Assembly: GCF_011046735.1 (NCBI RefSeq)
Contig: NZ_CP049258.1
Span: 3,738,001 to 3,802,000 of the forward strand
Length of the DNA stretch: 64,000 bases
Source: Nordella sp. HKS 07
GTDB taxonomy: Bacteria; Pseudomonadota; Alphaproteobacteria; Rhizobiales; Aestuariivirgaceae
Reading direction: 5' to 3'
Shown here: positions 33,235-41,477 of the stretch, piece after piece
How the letters are laid out: each line of letters begins with the position of its first letter
Position numbering within the stretch: position 1 is the stretch's first letter
Made by a program: the position numbers and the translations under genes
The notes under the pieces: generated by a model
Databases searched by the model: none
What the model saw: only the letters and a program-made list of their open reading frames with translations
What the model was told of the DNA's origin: nothing

Positions 33235-33250
33235 CTATACCTTGGTATAG
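33235..33250 (+). promoter_or_regulatory. 16-bp palindrome upstream of the tiny membrane-protein genes
   Basis: CTATACCTTGGTATAG is a perfect inverted repeat with 7-bp arms, 117 bp before ATG 33367. It differs from the site at 32708-32723 in only three central bases. Confidence 0.6.
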
Positions 33251-33366
33251 CCTCGCCCCTCTCTACCGATATCGAGTCTTACCTAGTGTATCATTGAGCC
33301 GGCGGACGCGTCGCCTATAAGCTTCCCTCCATACAAAGATAAGAACAACCGGGCTGGGAGGCCTAC

Positions 33367-33531
33367 ATGGCTCACGTGCAGTTCCTGCAGTTCGTTCTCC
33401 TTGGGCTCATCACCGCAACCCTGCTGACCGGCGGCGTGGCGGTCACGCTGTCCGTACGGGCCGTTGATAACGATGGTTTCCAATACGCCGCCAATCAGCC
33501 TCAGGCCGTCAAGCTGGAGCCGGTGAAATGA
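33367..33531 (+). CDS. 54-residue single-TM small protein
   Basis: ATG 33367 has GGGAGG five to six bases upstream. The product has one hydrophobic helix (V-L-L-G-L-I-T-A-T-L-L-T-G-G-V-A-V-T-L) and a short polar tail ending K-L-E-P-V-K. Its stop overlaps the ATG of the next small gene (ATGA), so the two are translationally coupled. The palindrome at 33235 is in its promoter region. No family was recognised. Confidence 0.65.
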   Translation: MAHVQFLQFVLLGLITATLLTGGVAVTLSVRAVDNDGFQYAANQPQAVKLEPVK

Positions 33532-33728
33532 CCCTCAGATTCGCCATCAAGGAAATGGCCGCGGTCATGCTCGCGCTTTGCATGCTGACGATCATCCCGG
33601 CGGCTTCCTCCTCATTCAAATCCTACAAAAGCCGCCCGGCTCCCGGCGGATTTTCCGAGATTCACAAGAACGGCAACACGCCCCTGTGGATGTTGAGCGC
33701 CTACGAGCGCGAGGTCGCCGGAATCTGA
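33528..33728 (+). CDS. 66-residue small exported or membrane protein
   Basis: The ATG overlaps the stop of the preceding small gene. The N-terminus is signal-like (M-A-A-V-M-L-A-L-C-M-L-T-I-I-P-A-A-S-S-S), followed by about 40 polar residues with S-Y-K-S-R-P-A-P-G-G-F-S and H-K-N-G-N-T-P-L-W-M-L. It could be secreted or anchored. Together with the upstream partner it forms a two-gene unit next to the two-component system. Function unknown. Confidence 0.65.
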   Translation: MTLRFAIKEMAAVMLALCMLTIIPAASSSFKSYKSRPAPGGFSEIHKNGNTPLWMLSAYEREVAGI

Positions 33729-33734
33729 CGAGAC

Positions 33735-33768
33735 GCGTGCCATGTGAGTCCCCTGCATAATGGCACGC
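33735..33768. terminator. Inverted repeat between convergent units
   Basis: GCGTGCCAT pairs perfectly with ATGGCACGC over 9 bp with a 16-nt loop, just after the stop at 33728 and before the end of the binding-protein gene on the other strand. It lacks a T-run but is placed as a bidirectional terminator. Confidence 0.45.
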
Positions 33769-33811
33769 CCCAAAGCATAAACCAGATTCCGGCGACATAC
33801 TTTCGACAGTT

Positions 33812-34969
33812 TCAGGCCGCCGGCTTGCGATTCCCGATCGGCACGAACTTGCCATCCTTCACGGAAATGATGGTGACTTCCTTGTCCGGCGCGCGGGACT
33901 TGTTCGAGAAGTCCGCATTCCCGGTTACGCCGGCGAAGCTGGTGATGGTGAAGATGGCGTCGTTGATCGCCTTCGAACTCAGATCACTCGACTTGTTCAT
34001 CGCGTCTACCATCAAGTTGACCGAATCGTAGCCGAGGCCGGCAAAGGCGTTCTCCGGCGGAACACCGTACTCGGCCTTGTAGGCGTCGATGAATTTGGCG
34101 ACCAGGGGATTGTCCGTACTCATCGCCATGTGCGTCGTAAAATAGACATCGACAGTGTTGTTGGCGCCCGCGTTCTTGACGAGATCCGGATTGTCGAAGG
34201 CATCTCCGCCGATGATCGGGATCTTGACGCCGGCTTCGCGGGCCTGGCGGACGAAGGTGGCGTCATCGCCGGGGTTCATCGCCGCGTAGATAACATCCGG
34301 TGCCGGATTGGTGCCGCGGATCTTCGTGATGTGGCTGGAATAATCCGTGTCGCCGGTGTGGTAGCTGCTTTCCTCGATGATCTTGCCGCCGTCCCTCTGG
34401 AATCGTTCTCCGAAGAACTGCGCGATGGCGCGCGTGTAGTCGGTATCGCCGTCGCGAAGGAGGAAGGCGGTCTTGGCGCCCAGATCCTTCTTGGCGAATT
34501 CGGCCGCGACAAAGGCCTGATAGTCGTCGCCGAACGGCATCATATGCGCAAACTCGCCGATCTGCTCGGGCAGGTTGGGCACGGTGCCGCCGGTATCGAG
34601 ATAAGGAATGCCGGCATCCTGTGCGATCGGCGCACTCGCCAGATAGAACCCCGAATCGCAAACGCCGACGATCGCGATGACTTTATCTTCATGGACCAGG
34701 CGCTGGGCGGCGTTGGCGATGTCGGCCAGCGTGCTCTTGCCATCATACTGGATAAGCTCGAGCTTCTGTCCCTTGACGCCGCCGCCGTCATTGACCTGCT
34801 TGATCGCGAGCTTGGCACCCTTGAGTGCCGGATCCTCGATCGTGGCGTAGGAACCGGTCAGGCTGTAGATCGATCCGATCTTGATCGTGTCGGCCGCGCC
34901 GGCATATTTCGCGAGCCATGCCGTGCCGATGGTCGCCGTGGTGGCGACCAGGAACGTTCGTCTTTTCAT
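33812..34969 (-). CDS. Branched-chain amino acid-type ABC transporter substrate-binding protein
   Basis: 385 residues. Twin-arginine-like signal M-K-R-R-T-F-L-V-A-T-T, then I-K-I-G-S-I-Y-S-L-T-G-S-Y-A at the mature N-terminus and the Leu/Ile/Val-binding fold (G-A-K-L-A-I-K-Q-V-N-D, V-I-A-I-V-G-V-C-D-S-G). ATG 34969 has AAGGAGG 8 nt upstream; the frame from 34993 is rejected. It is the last gene of the leftward operon, 36 nt after LivM. The family binds amino acids, amides, urea or aromatic acids, so the ligand is open; context suggests an N-acyl or gamma-glutamyl compound. Confidence 0.9.
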   Translation of the reverse strand: MKRRTFLVATTATIGTAWLAKYAGAADTIKIGSIYSLTGSYATIEDPALKGAKLAIKQVNDGGGVKGQKLELIQYDGKSTLADIANAAQRLVHEDKVIAIVGVCDSGFYLASAPIAQDAGIPYLDTGGTVPNLPEQIGEFAHMMPFGDDYQAFVAAEFAKKDLGAKTAFLLRDGDTDYTRAIAQFFGERFQRDGGKIIEESSYHTGDTDYSSHITKIRGTNPAPDVIYAAMNPGDDATFVRQAREAGVKIPIIGGDAFDNPDLVKNAGANNTVDVYFTTHMAMSTDNPLVAKFIDAYKAEYGVPPENAFAGLGYDSVNLMVDAMNKSSDLSSKAINDAIFTITSFAGVTGNADFSNKSRAPDKEVTIISVKDGKFVPIGNRKPAA

Positions 34970-35005
34970 TGATGCGCCTCCTTCTCGTTTCACGTGGCTT
35001 TTCGT

Positions 35006-36067
35006 TCAGACATCGACGCTGGCGCCACCATGCCTTGAACTGCGTCGTCTCGAAGTTCGCGGCAGATTGAAGATGGTCCGCCACGAAAATTCCTTGGCCC
35101 CGGCGAGCCCGCCGGGTCTGACCAGCATTACGCCGATCAGGATGAGCGCCGTCACAATCTGCGTCAATCCGTTGAGCGCCGGGATCTCGATGCCGAGGAT
35201 GCTCCCGCCGCGCTCCAGGGGTATGATGAATTGCGGCAGGATGGTCATGATCACGGCGCCGACAATGCTGCCGGTGATGCTGCCCATGCCGCCCAGGATC
35301 ATCATCGCCACGCCGAGAAAGACCGCGTTGAACGAGAATTGGCCGGGCGTCAGGATGCGCAGGAGATGGCCGAGCAGCCCGCCGGCGATGCCGGCGAAAA
35401 ACGCGGCAATCGTGAACCCGATCAGTCGCGTATGCGCGACATTCACGCCCGACATCTGCGCCGCCACGTAGTCGTCGCGCACCGCCCGGAGCGCACGCCC
35501 GAACCTGGAATGCACAAGACGGTAGACGACAAAGATCGTCAGCACTAGGAAGCCACAGATCCACCACAGATTGGCAAGACGGGGGATGCCGGAAAGTCCG
35601 AGGGCGCCGCGCGTGTAATCGACCAGATTTACGATGGCGACCTGAACGATCACCGTCAGGCCCAGCGTCGCCACGGCCAGATAATGCCCGCGCAGCCGCA
35701 GGACGGGCCAGCCCACCAAGATTGCCGCTACCGAGGCCACCAGGCCGCCGATCAGCAGCGCCGGCAGGAAGGGCATCTGCAGCTGCAGCAGCCAGTCGGG
35801 GTAGCCTGGAATGCGCGAGCTCTTCATGGTCACCGGATAGGTGAGGATGGCCGCGGTGTAGCCGCCGAGCGCCATGAAGGCCGGGTGCCCGAGCGAGAAC
35901 ATGCCACCGAAGCCGGCCGCGAAATTGAGACTGACCGTGGCGATGATGTTGATGCCGAGCAAGCCGAGAATCTGCAGATAGAACGGATTGAGCTGCGCCT
36001 CCGCGGCCCAGACGGCGAGCGCGAATAGAAGGAGAGCGATCAACGTCATGGACGTCGTGCGGTTCAT
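35006..36067 (-). CDS. livM: ABC transporter permease, LivM family
   Basis: 353 residues with eight to ten hydrophobic segments and the LivM core: L-N-F-A-A-G-F-G-G-M-F-S-L-G-H-P-A-F-M near residue 50, and the EAA-like loop R-A-L-R-A-V-R-D-D-Y-V-A-A-Q-M-S-G-V-N, then F-S-F-N-A-V-F-L-G-V-A-M-M-I-L-G-G-M-G-S. It forms the channel with LivH in the inner membrane. It begins 6 nt after the livH stop; order LivH-LivM-binding protein is conserved. Confidence 0.92.
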   Translation of the reverse strand: MNRTTSMTLIALLLFALAVWAAEAQLNPFYLQILGLLGINIIATVSLNFAAGFGGMFSLGHPAFMALGGYTAAILTYPVTMKSSRIPGYPDWLLQLQMPFLPALLIGGLVASVAAILVGWPVLRLRGHYLAVATLGLTVIVQVAIVNLVDYTRGALGLSGIPRLANLWWICGFLVLTIFVVYRLVHSRFGRALRAVRDDYVAAQMSGVNVAHTRLIGFTIAAFFAGIAGGLLGHLLRILTPGQFSFNAVFLGVAMMILGGMGSITGSIVGAVIMTILPQFIIPLERGGSILGIEIPALNGLTQIVTALILIGVMLVRPGGLAGAKEFSWRTIFNLPRTSRRRSSRHGGASVDV

Positions 36068-36073
36068 CGGGCT

Positions 36074-36970
36074 CTACACCTTCACCATCTCGGCCTTGCC
36101 GAACAGCCCGCTCGGCTTCACCAGCAGGACAAGAATCAGGACCAGAAAGACATACGCGTCGCGATACTGCGCCAAGGCATCCGGCAGGTAGCCGACCAGG
36201 AATGTTTCCAAAAGGCCGAGGATGAGGCCGCCGACGACGGCGCCGGGGAACGACCCGATGCCGCCGATCACTGCCGCCACAAAGCCCTTGAGCCCCGGTA
36301 CGAAGCCGGAAAGTGGGGTGAGATGGCCGTATTTGTAGCCGATCAGAACACCGGCAACGCCCGCGAGCGCCGATCCGATCAGGAAGCAGACCATCACCAT
36401 GAACGGCACGTTCACACCCATCATGCGCGCCGCGCTCATGTCCTGGGCCAGCGCGCGCAGCGCACGGCCATGACGCGTGTGCTTGAGGAACAGGTGCGTC
36501 GCCAGGGTCGCCGCGAGGGCAACGACGACGATCGCAAGGTCCACGTTTCGCAGCACGATTTCACCCACCCGGAATGGCTGGTCCAGAAACGGCGCCGGGT
36601 CAGGCCGCTTCGGCTGCGGCGAGGTCAGCATCAATACGAGATTTTGCAGCAGGAGCGACACGCCCAGCGACGCCACCAGCAGCGTGACCTCTGGCGATTT
36701 CAGGAGCGGCCTGTAGATGGCCCATTGGACGAGAAAGCCGGTGACCGTGGCACCGGCGACGCCACTGAGCAGGACCACCCAGGCCGGTGCCCCGAGCGCC
36801 GAAACCGGCAAGGCCAGAAACACGCCGACCATCAGGATCTCGCCATGGGCGAAGTTGATCATGCGCAGGATTCCATAGACCATGCTGAGCCCGATCCCGA
36901 CGAGGGCATACAGGAATCCAAGCACCACGCCGTTGGCCAAATGTTGCAGAAATTCGCTGAATTGCGTCAT
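36074..36970 (-). CDS. livH: ABC transporter permease, LivH family
   Basis: 298 residues, eight hydrophobic segments. Typical LivH motifs are G-L-S-M-V-Y-G-I-L-R-M-I-N-F-A-H-G-E-I-L-M near residue 30, the cytoplasmic loop R-A-L-R-A-L-A-Q-D-M-S-A-A-R-M-M-G-V-N, and G-F-V-P-G-L-K-G-F-V-A-A-V-I-G-G-I-G-S-F-P-G-A. It pairs with LivM. The start lies 5 nt after the end of the fused ATPase gene, so the operon is tightly packed. Confidence 0.93.
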   Translation of the reverse strand: MTQFSEFLQHLANGVVLGFLYALVGIGLSMVYGILRMINFAHGEILMVGVFLALPVSALGAPAWVVLLSGVAGATVTGFLVQWAIYRPLLKSPEVTLLVASLGVSLLLQNLVLMLTSPQPKRPDPAPFLDQPFRVGEIVLRNVDLAIVVVALAATLATHLFLKHTRHGRALRALAQDMSAARMMGVNVPFMVMVCFLIGSALAGVAGVLIGYKYGHLTPLSGFVPGLKGFVAAVIGGIGSFPGAVVGGLILGLLETFLVGYLPDALAQYRDAYVFLVLILVLLVKPSGLFGKAEMVKV

Positions 36971-36975
36971 CTGTG

Positions 36976-38562
36976 CTATCCCAGATATGCTTCGATCACA
37001 TCATGGCGTTCCTTGAGGTCGCCGGCGGGACCCGAGAGCGTCACCTTGCCGGTCTCCAGCACATAGCCGAAGTCGGCGACTTCCAGAGCCATGGCGGCAT
37101 TCTGCTCCACCAGCATGATCGAGCAGCCAAGCTTGCGGATCTCCGCGATCGTCTCGAAGATCAGTTCGACCAGATTGGGTGCCAAGCCGAGCGACGGCTC
37201 GTCGAGCAGCAGTAGCGTCGGCGCCGCCATCAAGGCGCGGCCGATCGCGACCATCTGCTGCTCACCGCCGGACAGAGTGCCGGCCAGTTGCTTGCGCCGT
37301 CCGGCAACGCGTGGAAACAACGCATAGACCCGGTCCAGACCTGCATTGATCACCGTCTTGTCCGTAACATTATAGGCGCCCAGCAGCAGATTCTCCTGCA
37401 CGGTCATTTCGGGGAACAGCCGGCGCCCTTCCGGGCACATGACGATGCCCTGCGCCACCCGCTGCTCGCAGGACAGCCGGGTGACGTCGTGGCCTCGGTA
37501 CAATACGTGTCCTTGATGAGCCGCGACGATGCCGCTGACAGTCGACAGCAAGGTCGTCTTGCCGGCGCCGTTGGCGCCGATGATCGTGGTTATCCCGCCG
37601 GCCGCGATGTTCAACGAGACATTCGCGAGCGCCGGCACCGCGCCATAGCGCACGGCGATGTCCTTGACCTCGAGCACGGGCGGCTGCGCCGCCGCTCCGT
37701 CCGCCGCTCTGGCGCTTGCGCTCAATTGACCTGTACCCAGATACGCCACCACGACGTCGTGATTGCCGCGCACCTCCGCGGGCGAGCCTTCGACCAGCAG
37801 CTTGCCGAAATCGATGACGGTGATGCGCTCGCACAGGTCGGTGACGAACTGCATGTCGTGTTCGACCAGCAGCAGGCTGAACCCGCGCTCGGCATGCAGC
37901 GCCCGGATCAGTTCTATCAGTTGATGGCTCTCGGCGCCGGTCAGTCCGGCCGCCGGCTCGTCAAGCAGCAATAGCGATGGATTGGCGACCAGGCTGCGCG
38001 CCAGGTCGACCCGCTTCTGTACGCCATAGGGCAGATTGCCGGCCATGTCGTGAGCATAGTCGGCGATCTGCAGAGCCTCGAGCGCGTCCATGCTCCGCCG
38101 GCGCACCTCCGCCTCGAAGCGCCGTGAATTCGGCAGGCCCAGCAGGATAGACGCCGGCGACGGCGGTTTTGCGCCGAGATGCGTGCCGAGCATGACGTTC
38201 TCGATGACGCTCATGGCCTGAAACAGCCTCAATGTCTGGAATGTGCGTGCGACGCCGCGGCTGGCGACCTGATCCGCGCGCAGGCCGAGGATGGAGCGAC
38301 CGGCGACACGGATCTCACCGCCGCTCGGACGATAGAGCCCGGTGATGACGTTGAAGGCCGTGGACTTGCCCGAGCCGTTCGGCCCGATCAGGCCGCGGAT
38401 CTCGCCCGCCTTGAGCCGCAGCGAAAGCTTGTCCAGCGCGCGGACGCCGCCGAAATTGATCGAGACCTGATCGAGCTCGAGCACCGGCGCGTCGAGGGAT
38501 GGCGCATGGCCAGGATAACCGGCGGGAACAGGCGTGGCGGGCGCGCTCAATTCCACTGACAT
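36976..38562 (-). CDS. Fused LivG-LivF ABC ATPase
   Basis: 528 residues with two complete ATPase domains. The first (about 25-265) has Walker A G-P-N-G-S-G-K-S, a signature replaced by a long LivG-type insert, Walker B L-L-L-L-D-E-P-A-A-G-L, and the LivG ending V-V-A-Y-L-G. The second (about 300-528) has G-A-N-G-A-G-K-T, L-S-G-G-E-Q-Q-M, L-L-L-D-E-P-S-L-G-L-A-P and the LivF ending V-I-E-A-Y-L-G. Most bacteria encode these as two genes; the join is a linker of about 35 residues rich in Ala. The start overlaps the epimerase gene end by 16 nt. Confidence 0.92.
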   Translation of the reverse strand: MSVELSAPATPVPAGYPGHAPSLDAPVLELDQVSINFGGVRALDKLSLRLKAGEIRGLIGPNGSGKSTAFNVITGLYRPSGGEIRVAGRSILGLRADQVASRGVARTFQTLRLFQAMSVIENVMLGTHLGAKPPSPASILLGLPNSRRFEAEVRRRSMDALEALQIADYAHDMAGNLPYGVQKRVDLARSLVANPSLLLLDEPAAGLTGAESHQLIELIRALHAERGFSLLLVEHDMQFVTDLCERITVIDFGKLLVEGSPAEVRGNHDVVVAYLGTGQLSASARAADGAAAQPPVLEVKDIAVRYGAVPALANVSLNIAAGGITTIIGANGAGKTTLLSTVSGIVAAHQGHVLYRGHDVTRLSCEQRVAQGIVMCPEGRRLFPEMTVQENLLLGAYNVTDKTVINAGLDRVYALFPRVAGRRKQLAGTLSGGEQQMVAIGRALMAAPTLLLLDEPSLGLAPNLVELIFETIAEIRKLGCSIMLVEQNAAMALEVADFGYVLETGKVTLSGPAGDLKERHDVIEAYLG

Positions 38563-39533
38563 CTCCGCTCCATCGCACGCTTTCGCAACGGTTCGTCCCT
38601 GAGGGCTTCGACATAATTGCGAAGCCCCTGCGATAATGAGACCTGCGGGCGGTAGCCGAGATCGCGCGCCGCGGTGGTCAGTTCGTAACCGGTCGGGCCT
38701 GGGTCCGGGATCTTGCTTTCGCGGAAGCTTACACGAAGCCGGGGCAGATGGTTGGCGAGCGTTGCGACGACCTCTCTAAACGGCAGCCCGTCGCCCGCGG
38801 AAATGTTGTAGGCGCGGCGCGGCAATCGCGCGGGCGCCGTGGCGGCGGCAAGAACGCCCGCCACGGCATCCGCGATGTACAGATAATGTGTGCGGCCTGA
38901 CGCGTTGTCGTCGAGCGTGACCGCCTCGCCGGCGAGGCCCGCCCGGATAAGGCGCTCGAGCGTCGTCGGCGTTCGCCGCCCAGGTCCGTAGATCCATGAG
39001 AAGCGCAGGGCGACGGCATCGAGGCCGTGCTCGCTTGCATAGCCGGTCATCGCTGCTTCGGCCGCTACCTTGCTGGCGCCATAGACGGTCTCCGGCGCGA
39101 AGCGCGTCTCCTCGCTGATCATACCAGGCGAACCTGGTCCATAGACGTCCACCGAGGAACACAGGACGAAACGAACGGCCCGCTTGCGCCGCGCCGCTTC
39201 CAGCAAATACGCGGTGCCCGTCACGTTGATCTGCCAGATGTCGAGTGGGCGCTCAGCCATCACCATCGGCCCCGACACGGCGCCGGCATGAATGATCGTG
39301 TCGATCGGCTGACTGTCTACGAGCGCATCCACCTGGCGCCGGTCGGTCAGGTCGCATGGGTGGAAGGCCGCGGGATTGGCCGCGCCGTGGCCGAGATCGC
39401 TTCCTATAGTCTCGACGCCGTCGCGACGCAGGCGGTCGACCAGTGCGCTGCCCAGGAAGCCGGCGCCCCCCGTCACAAGCACGCGGTCAAGCCGGCGTTG
39501 GGTGCCGCCCTCGTCAGACGCTTTCCCAGTCAT
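38547..39533 (-). CDS. NAD-dependent epimerase/dehydratase (extended SDR)
   Basis: 328 residues. The Rossmann motif V-T-G-G-A-G-F-L-G-S is near residue 20, the D-L-T-D-R-R-Q-V-D strand follows, S-S-V-D-V-Y-G supplies the Ser, and Y-G-A-S-K near residue 150 the catalytic Tyr-Lys pair, as in UDP-sugar epimerases and D-erythronate/uronate dehydrogenases. It is the first gene of the leftward operon and overlaps the fused ATPase gene. The substrate is unknown; its place ahead of a Liv transporter suggests processing of an imported polyhydroxy or sugar-acid compound. Confidence 0.88.
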   Translation of the reverse strand: MTGKASDEGGTQRRLDRVLVTGGAGFLGSALVDRLRRDGVETIGSDLGHGAANPAAFHPCDLTDRRQVDALVDSQPIDTIIHAGAVSGPMVMAERPLDIWQINVTGTAYLLEAARRKRAVRFVLCSSVDVYGPGSPGMISEETRFAPETVYGASKVAAEAAMTGYASEHGLDAVALRFSWIYGPGRRTPTTLERLIRAGLAGEAVTLDDNASGRTHYLYIADAVAGVLAAATAPARLPRRAYNISAGDGLPFREVVATLANHLPRLRVSFRESKIPDPGPTGYELTTAARDLGYRPQVSLSQGLRNYVEALRDEPLRKRAMERRCQWN

Positions 39534-39558
39534 TGCAAGCCGCCTCCCAGCGTGCTTG

Positions 39559-39570
39559 TAACAAATGTTA
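39559..39570. promoter_or_regulatory. TAACAAATGTTA palindrome in the divergent spacer
   Basis: TAACA-AA-TGTTA is a perfect 5-bp inverted repeat in the spacer (39534-39741) between the two divergent operons, with a related TTATAACA half-site near 39595. The AT-rich stretch stands out from its GC-rich surroundings. It is the best candidate operator for the RpiR regulator encoded at 40518, which would then control both operons. Confidence 0.45.
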
Positions 39571-39741
39571 TTTGCGTGCTAATTTGTAGATCATTTATAA
39601 CAGAAAGTCTCATCCGATATCGAGCACGACGCGCCGAGAGGATCGCGGTCAACTTTCCGCCCGGCAGCACAAGAGTCGTGCGGGCGGGCCGGGGCCCGAC
39701 AGGAGCACATCAGGCAGATCGGACCGGAATTGCGTGACATC

Positions 39742-40521
39742 ATGGAGCGGCTGCTCGAGCCCAACGAACCAGATCCCGTCGTGGTCCAGAACCCGGACGG
39801 TGCATCGGAAATCCTGCTGATCTCCGACCATGCCGGCCGGCTCATCCCGCGCCGGCTGGGCACGCTGGGCCTGGGCGACGCCGACCTCGATCGGCACATC
39901 GCCTGGGATATCGGCATCCGCGACGTCACCACCCAGGTCTCCGACAAGCTCGGCGCAACCTATATCTACCAGCGCTATTCGCGGCTGGTGATCGACTGCA
40001 ACCGGAAGCCGGGCGTGGCGCAGTCGATCGCTGTGGTCAGCGACGGCACCGAAGTGCCGGGCAATCGCAATTTGACGGCCGCCGAGGTGCGGGCGCGCGA
40101 AGTCGAGCTCCTGCACCCCTATCAGGCGACGATCGAACGCGAGCTGGATCGCCGCAAAGCAACCGGCCTGCCGACGGTGATCTTTGCCATGCACAGCTGC
40201 ACGCCGGTGTTCGGCAACGACCCGCCCCGGCCCTGGCAGATCGGGGTGATCGCGCATCGCGACTGGCGGATCGGCGAGGCTTTGCTGGCCCTGCTGTCCG
40301 CCGAAGCCGGCTTGTGCGTCGGCCGGAACAAGCCTTACGAAGTGAACATGGAGATGGATTATACCATTCCGGTCCATGCCGAGGGGCGCGGCCTGCCTTA
40401 TGTCGAGATCGAGATCAGACAGGACCTGATCGCCGACGCGGCGGGCCATCGCAGATGGGCGGAGCTCATGAGCCGCCTGCTGCCTCAGGTGGTCGAACGA
40501 TCGGGAGTCCTCAAGACGTGA
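39742..40521 (+). CDS. N-formylglutamate amidohydrolase family protein
   Basis: 259 residues. The family motifs are I-S-D-H-A-G-R-L-I-P (metal and substrate site) near residue 32, H-I-A-W-D-I-G-I-R, Y-S-R-L-V-I-D-C-N-R near 83, and M-H-S-C-T-P near 145; N-K-P-Y-E-V-N and V-E-I-E-I-R-Q-D are the C-terminal signature. HutG-type enzymes release formate or an acyl group from an N-acyl glutamate. ATG 39742 is taken; a TTG at 39730 is in frame. Its stop overlaps the GTG of the RpiR gene. No other hut gene is nearby, so the substrate may not be formylglutamate itself. Confidence 0.87.
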   Translation: MERLLEPNEPDPVVVQNPDGASEILLISDHAGRLIPRRLGTLGLGDADLDRHIAWDIGIRDVTTQVSDKLGATYIYQRYSRLVIDCNRKPGVAQSIAVVSDGTEVPGNRNLTAAEVRAREVELLHPYQATIERELDRRKATGLPTVIFAMHSCTPVFGNDPPRPWQIGVIAHRDWRIGEALLALLSAEAGLCVGRNKPYEVNMEMDYTIPVHAEGRGLPYVEIEIRQDLIADAAGHRRWAELMSRLLPQVVERSGVLKT

Positions 40522-41477
40522 AGCGGCCTCGGGCAGCGTCGAGGGATAAGAGCGCGGCCCGACGGGATGAGCCGTTGTCGGAGCGGGTCCGGCGCGACCT
40601 CACGAATTACACGGCGGCGGAGCGCCGCGTCGCCCAGTCTCTGCTCAGCGATTACCCGGTCGCTGGCCTGGAGACGGTTGCGCGCTTTGCGCACCGGGCG
40701 GGCACCAGTGGGCCGACCATCCTGCGGTTTGTCAGCCGCCTCGGTCTCAAGAGCTATGCCGAGTTCCAGAACCGCTTGCGGGGCGAGGTGCAGGAGCGGC
40801 TGCAGGGCCCGCTGGCGCGCTACCCGTCGCGGCGCAGCTGGGGCGAGGGTAGCAAGCTGCAGGAGCGTGTCGGCTCGGCGCAGTGCCGCAACATCGAGCG
40901 CGCGGTGAGAAGTGTCTCGCCTGAGGAGTATGCCGCCATCACCGAGCTGGTGTGCGACCCGCGGCGCAATGTCTTCTGCCTCGGCGGCCGCTTCACCCAG
41001 ATGCTCGCCGCCTACTTCCATCATTGCCTGCGCGAGCTCCGGCCCGGCGTGCGGCTGGTGCGGGAGAGCAGCGCCAGCTGGGCCGATTACCTGCTCGACG
41101 TGCAGCGCGGCGACGTGCTGGTGGTGTTCGACTTCCGGCGCTATCAGCGCGACGTGCTGGAGTTTGCCTCGGGTGCTGCGACGCAAGGCGCCGACATTGT
41201 CCTCATCACGGACATCTGGAATTCACCGATCGCGGCGCAAGCGGCACATGTCATCGGCTGTCCGGTGGAAATGCCGACCGCTTTCGACAGCGCGATCGGC
41301 GGGCTGGCGATGGCGGAGGTGATCGTGGCCGGCGCGGTCGAGCGGCTGGGCGGTCGCGCCAGGAAACGGATCGAGACCCTCGAAACGCTGCGCCGGCCCT
41401 TTCACTTGGAGAGCACTCTGTCGATGGGGACTCGGAAGCCGGAAAAGAACAGGAAGAGGGGAGGCCTTGCGCCATGA
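40518..41477 (+). CDS. RpiR/MurR-type transcriptional regulator (HTH plus SIS)
   Basis: 319 residues from GTG 40518, which overlaps the previous stop (GTGA); no ATG suits. The N-terminal HTH_6 domain contains L-T-N-Y-T-A-A-E-R-R-V-A-Q-S-L-L and G-T-S-G-P-T-I-L-R-F-V-S-R-L-G-L-K-S-Y-A-E-F (recognition helix). The C-terminal SIS domain (R-N-V-F-C-L-G-G-R-F-T and G-D-V-L-V-V-F-D-F-R-R-Y) would bind a sugar-phosphate-like effector. Placed inside the operon it probably controls both divergent units through the palindrome at 39559. The stop overlaps the ligase ATG. Confidence 0.9.
   Translation: MKRPRAASRDKSAARRDEPLSERVRRDLTNYTAAERRVAQSLLSDYPVAGLETVARFAHRAGTSGPTILRFVSRLGLKSYAEFQNRLRGEVQERLQGPLARYPSRRSWGEGSKLQERVGSAQCRNIERAVRSVSPEEYAAITELVCDPRRNVFCLGGRFTQMLAAYFHHCLRELRPGVRLVRESSASWADYLLDVQRGDVLVVFDFRRYQRDVLEFASGAATQGADIVLITDIWNSPIAAQAAHVIGCPVEMPTAFDSAIGGLAMAEVIVAGAVERLGGRARKRIETLETLRRPFHLESTLSMGTRKPEKNRKRGGLAP

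Noticed and set aside
33735-33768. Rho-independent terminator with T-run
   Set aside because: The stem is good but no T-run follows on either strand, so it is listed only as a probable weak terminator.
39742-40521. Histidine utilisation (hut) operon
   Set aside because: No hutH, hutU, hutI or hutF nearby; only the amidohydrolase family member is present.
40952-41473. Long upstream extension of the glutamine-synthetase-like frame
   Set aside because: It is the out-of-frame shadow of the RpiR gene; ATG 41474 overlaps the RpiR stop and starts the family's normal N-terminus.
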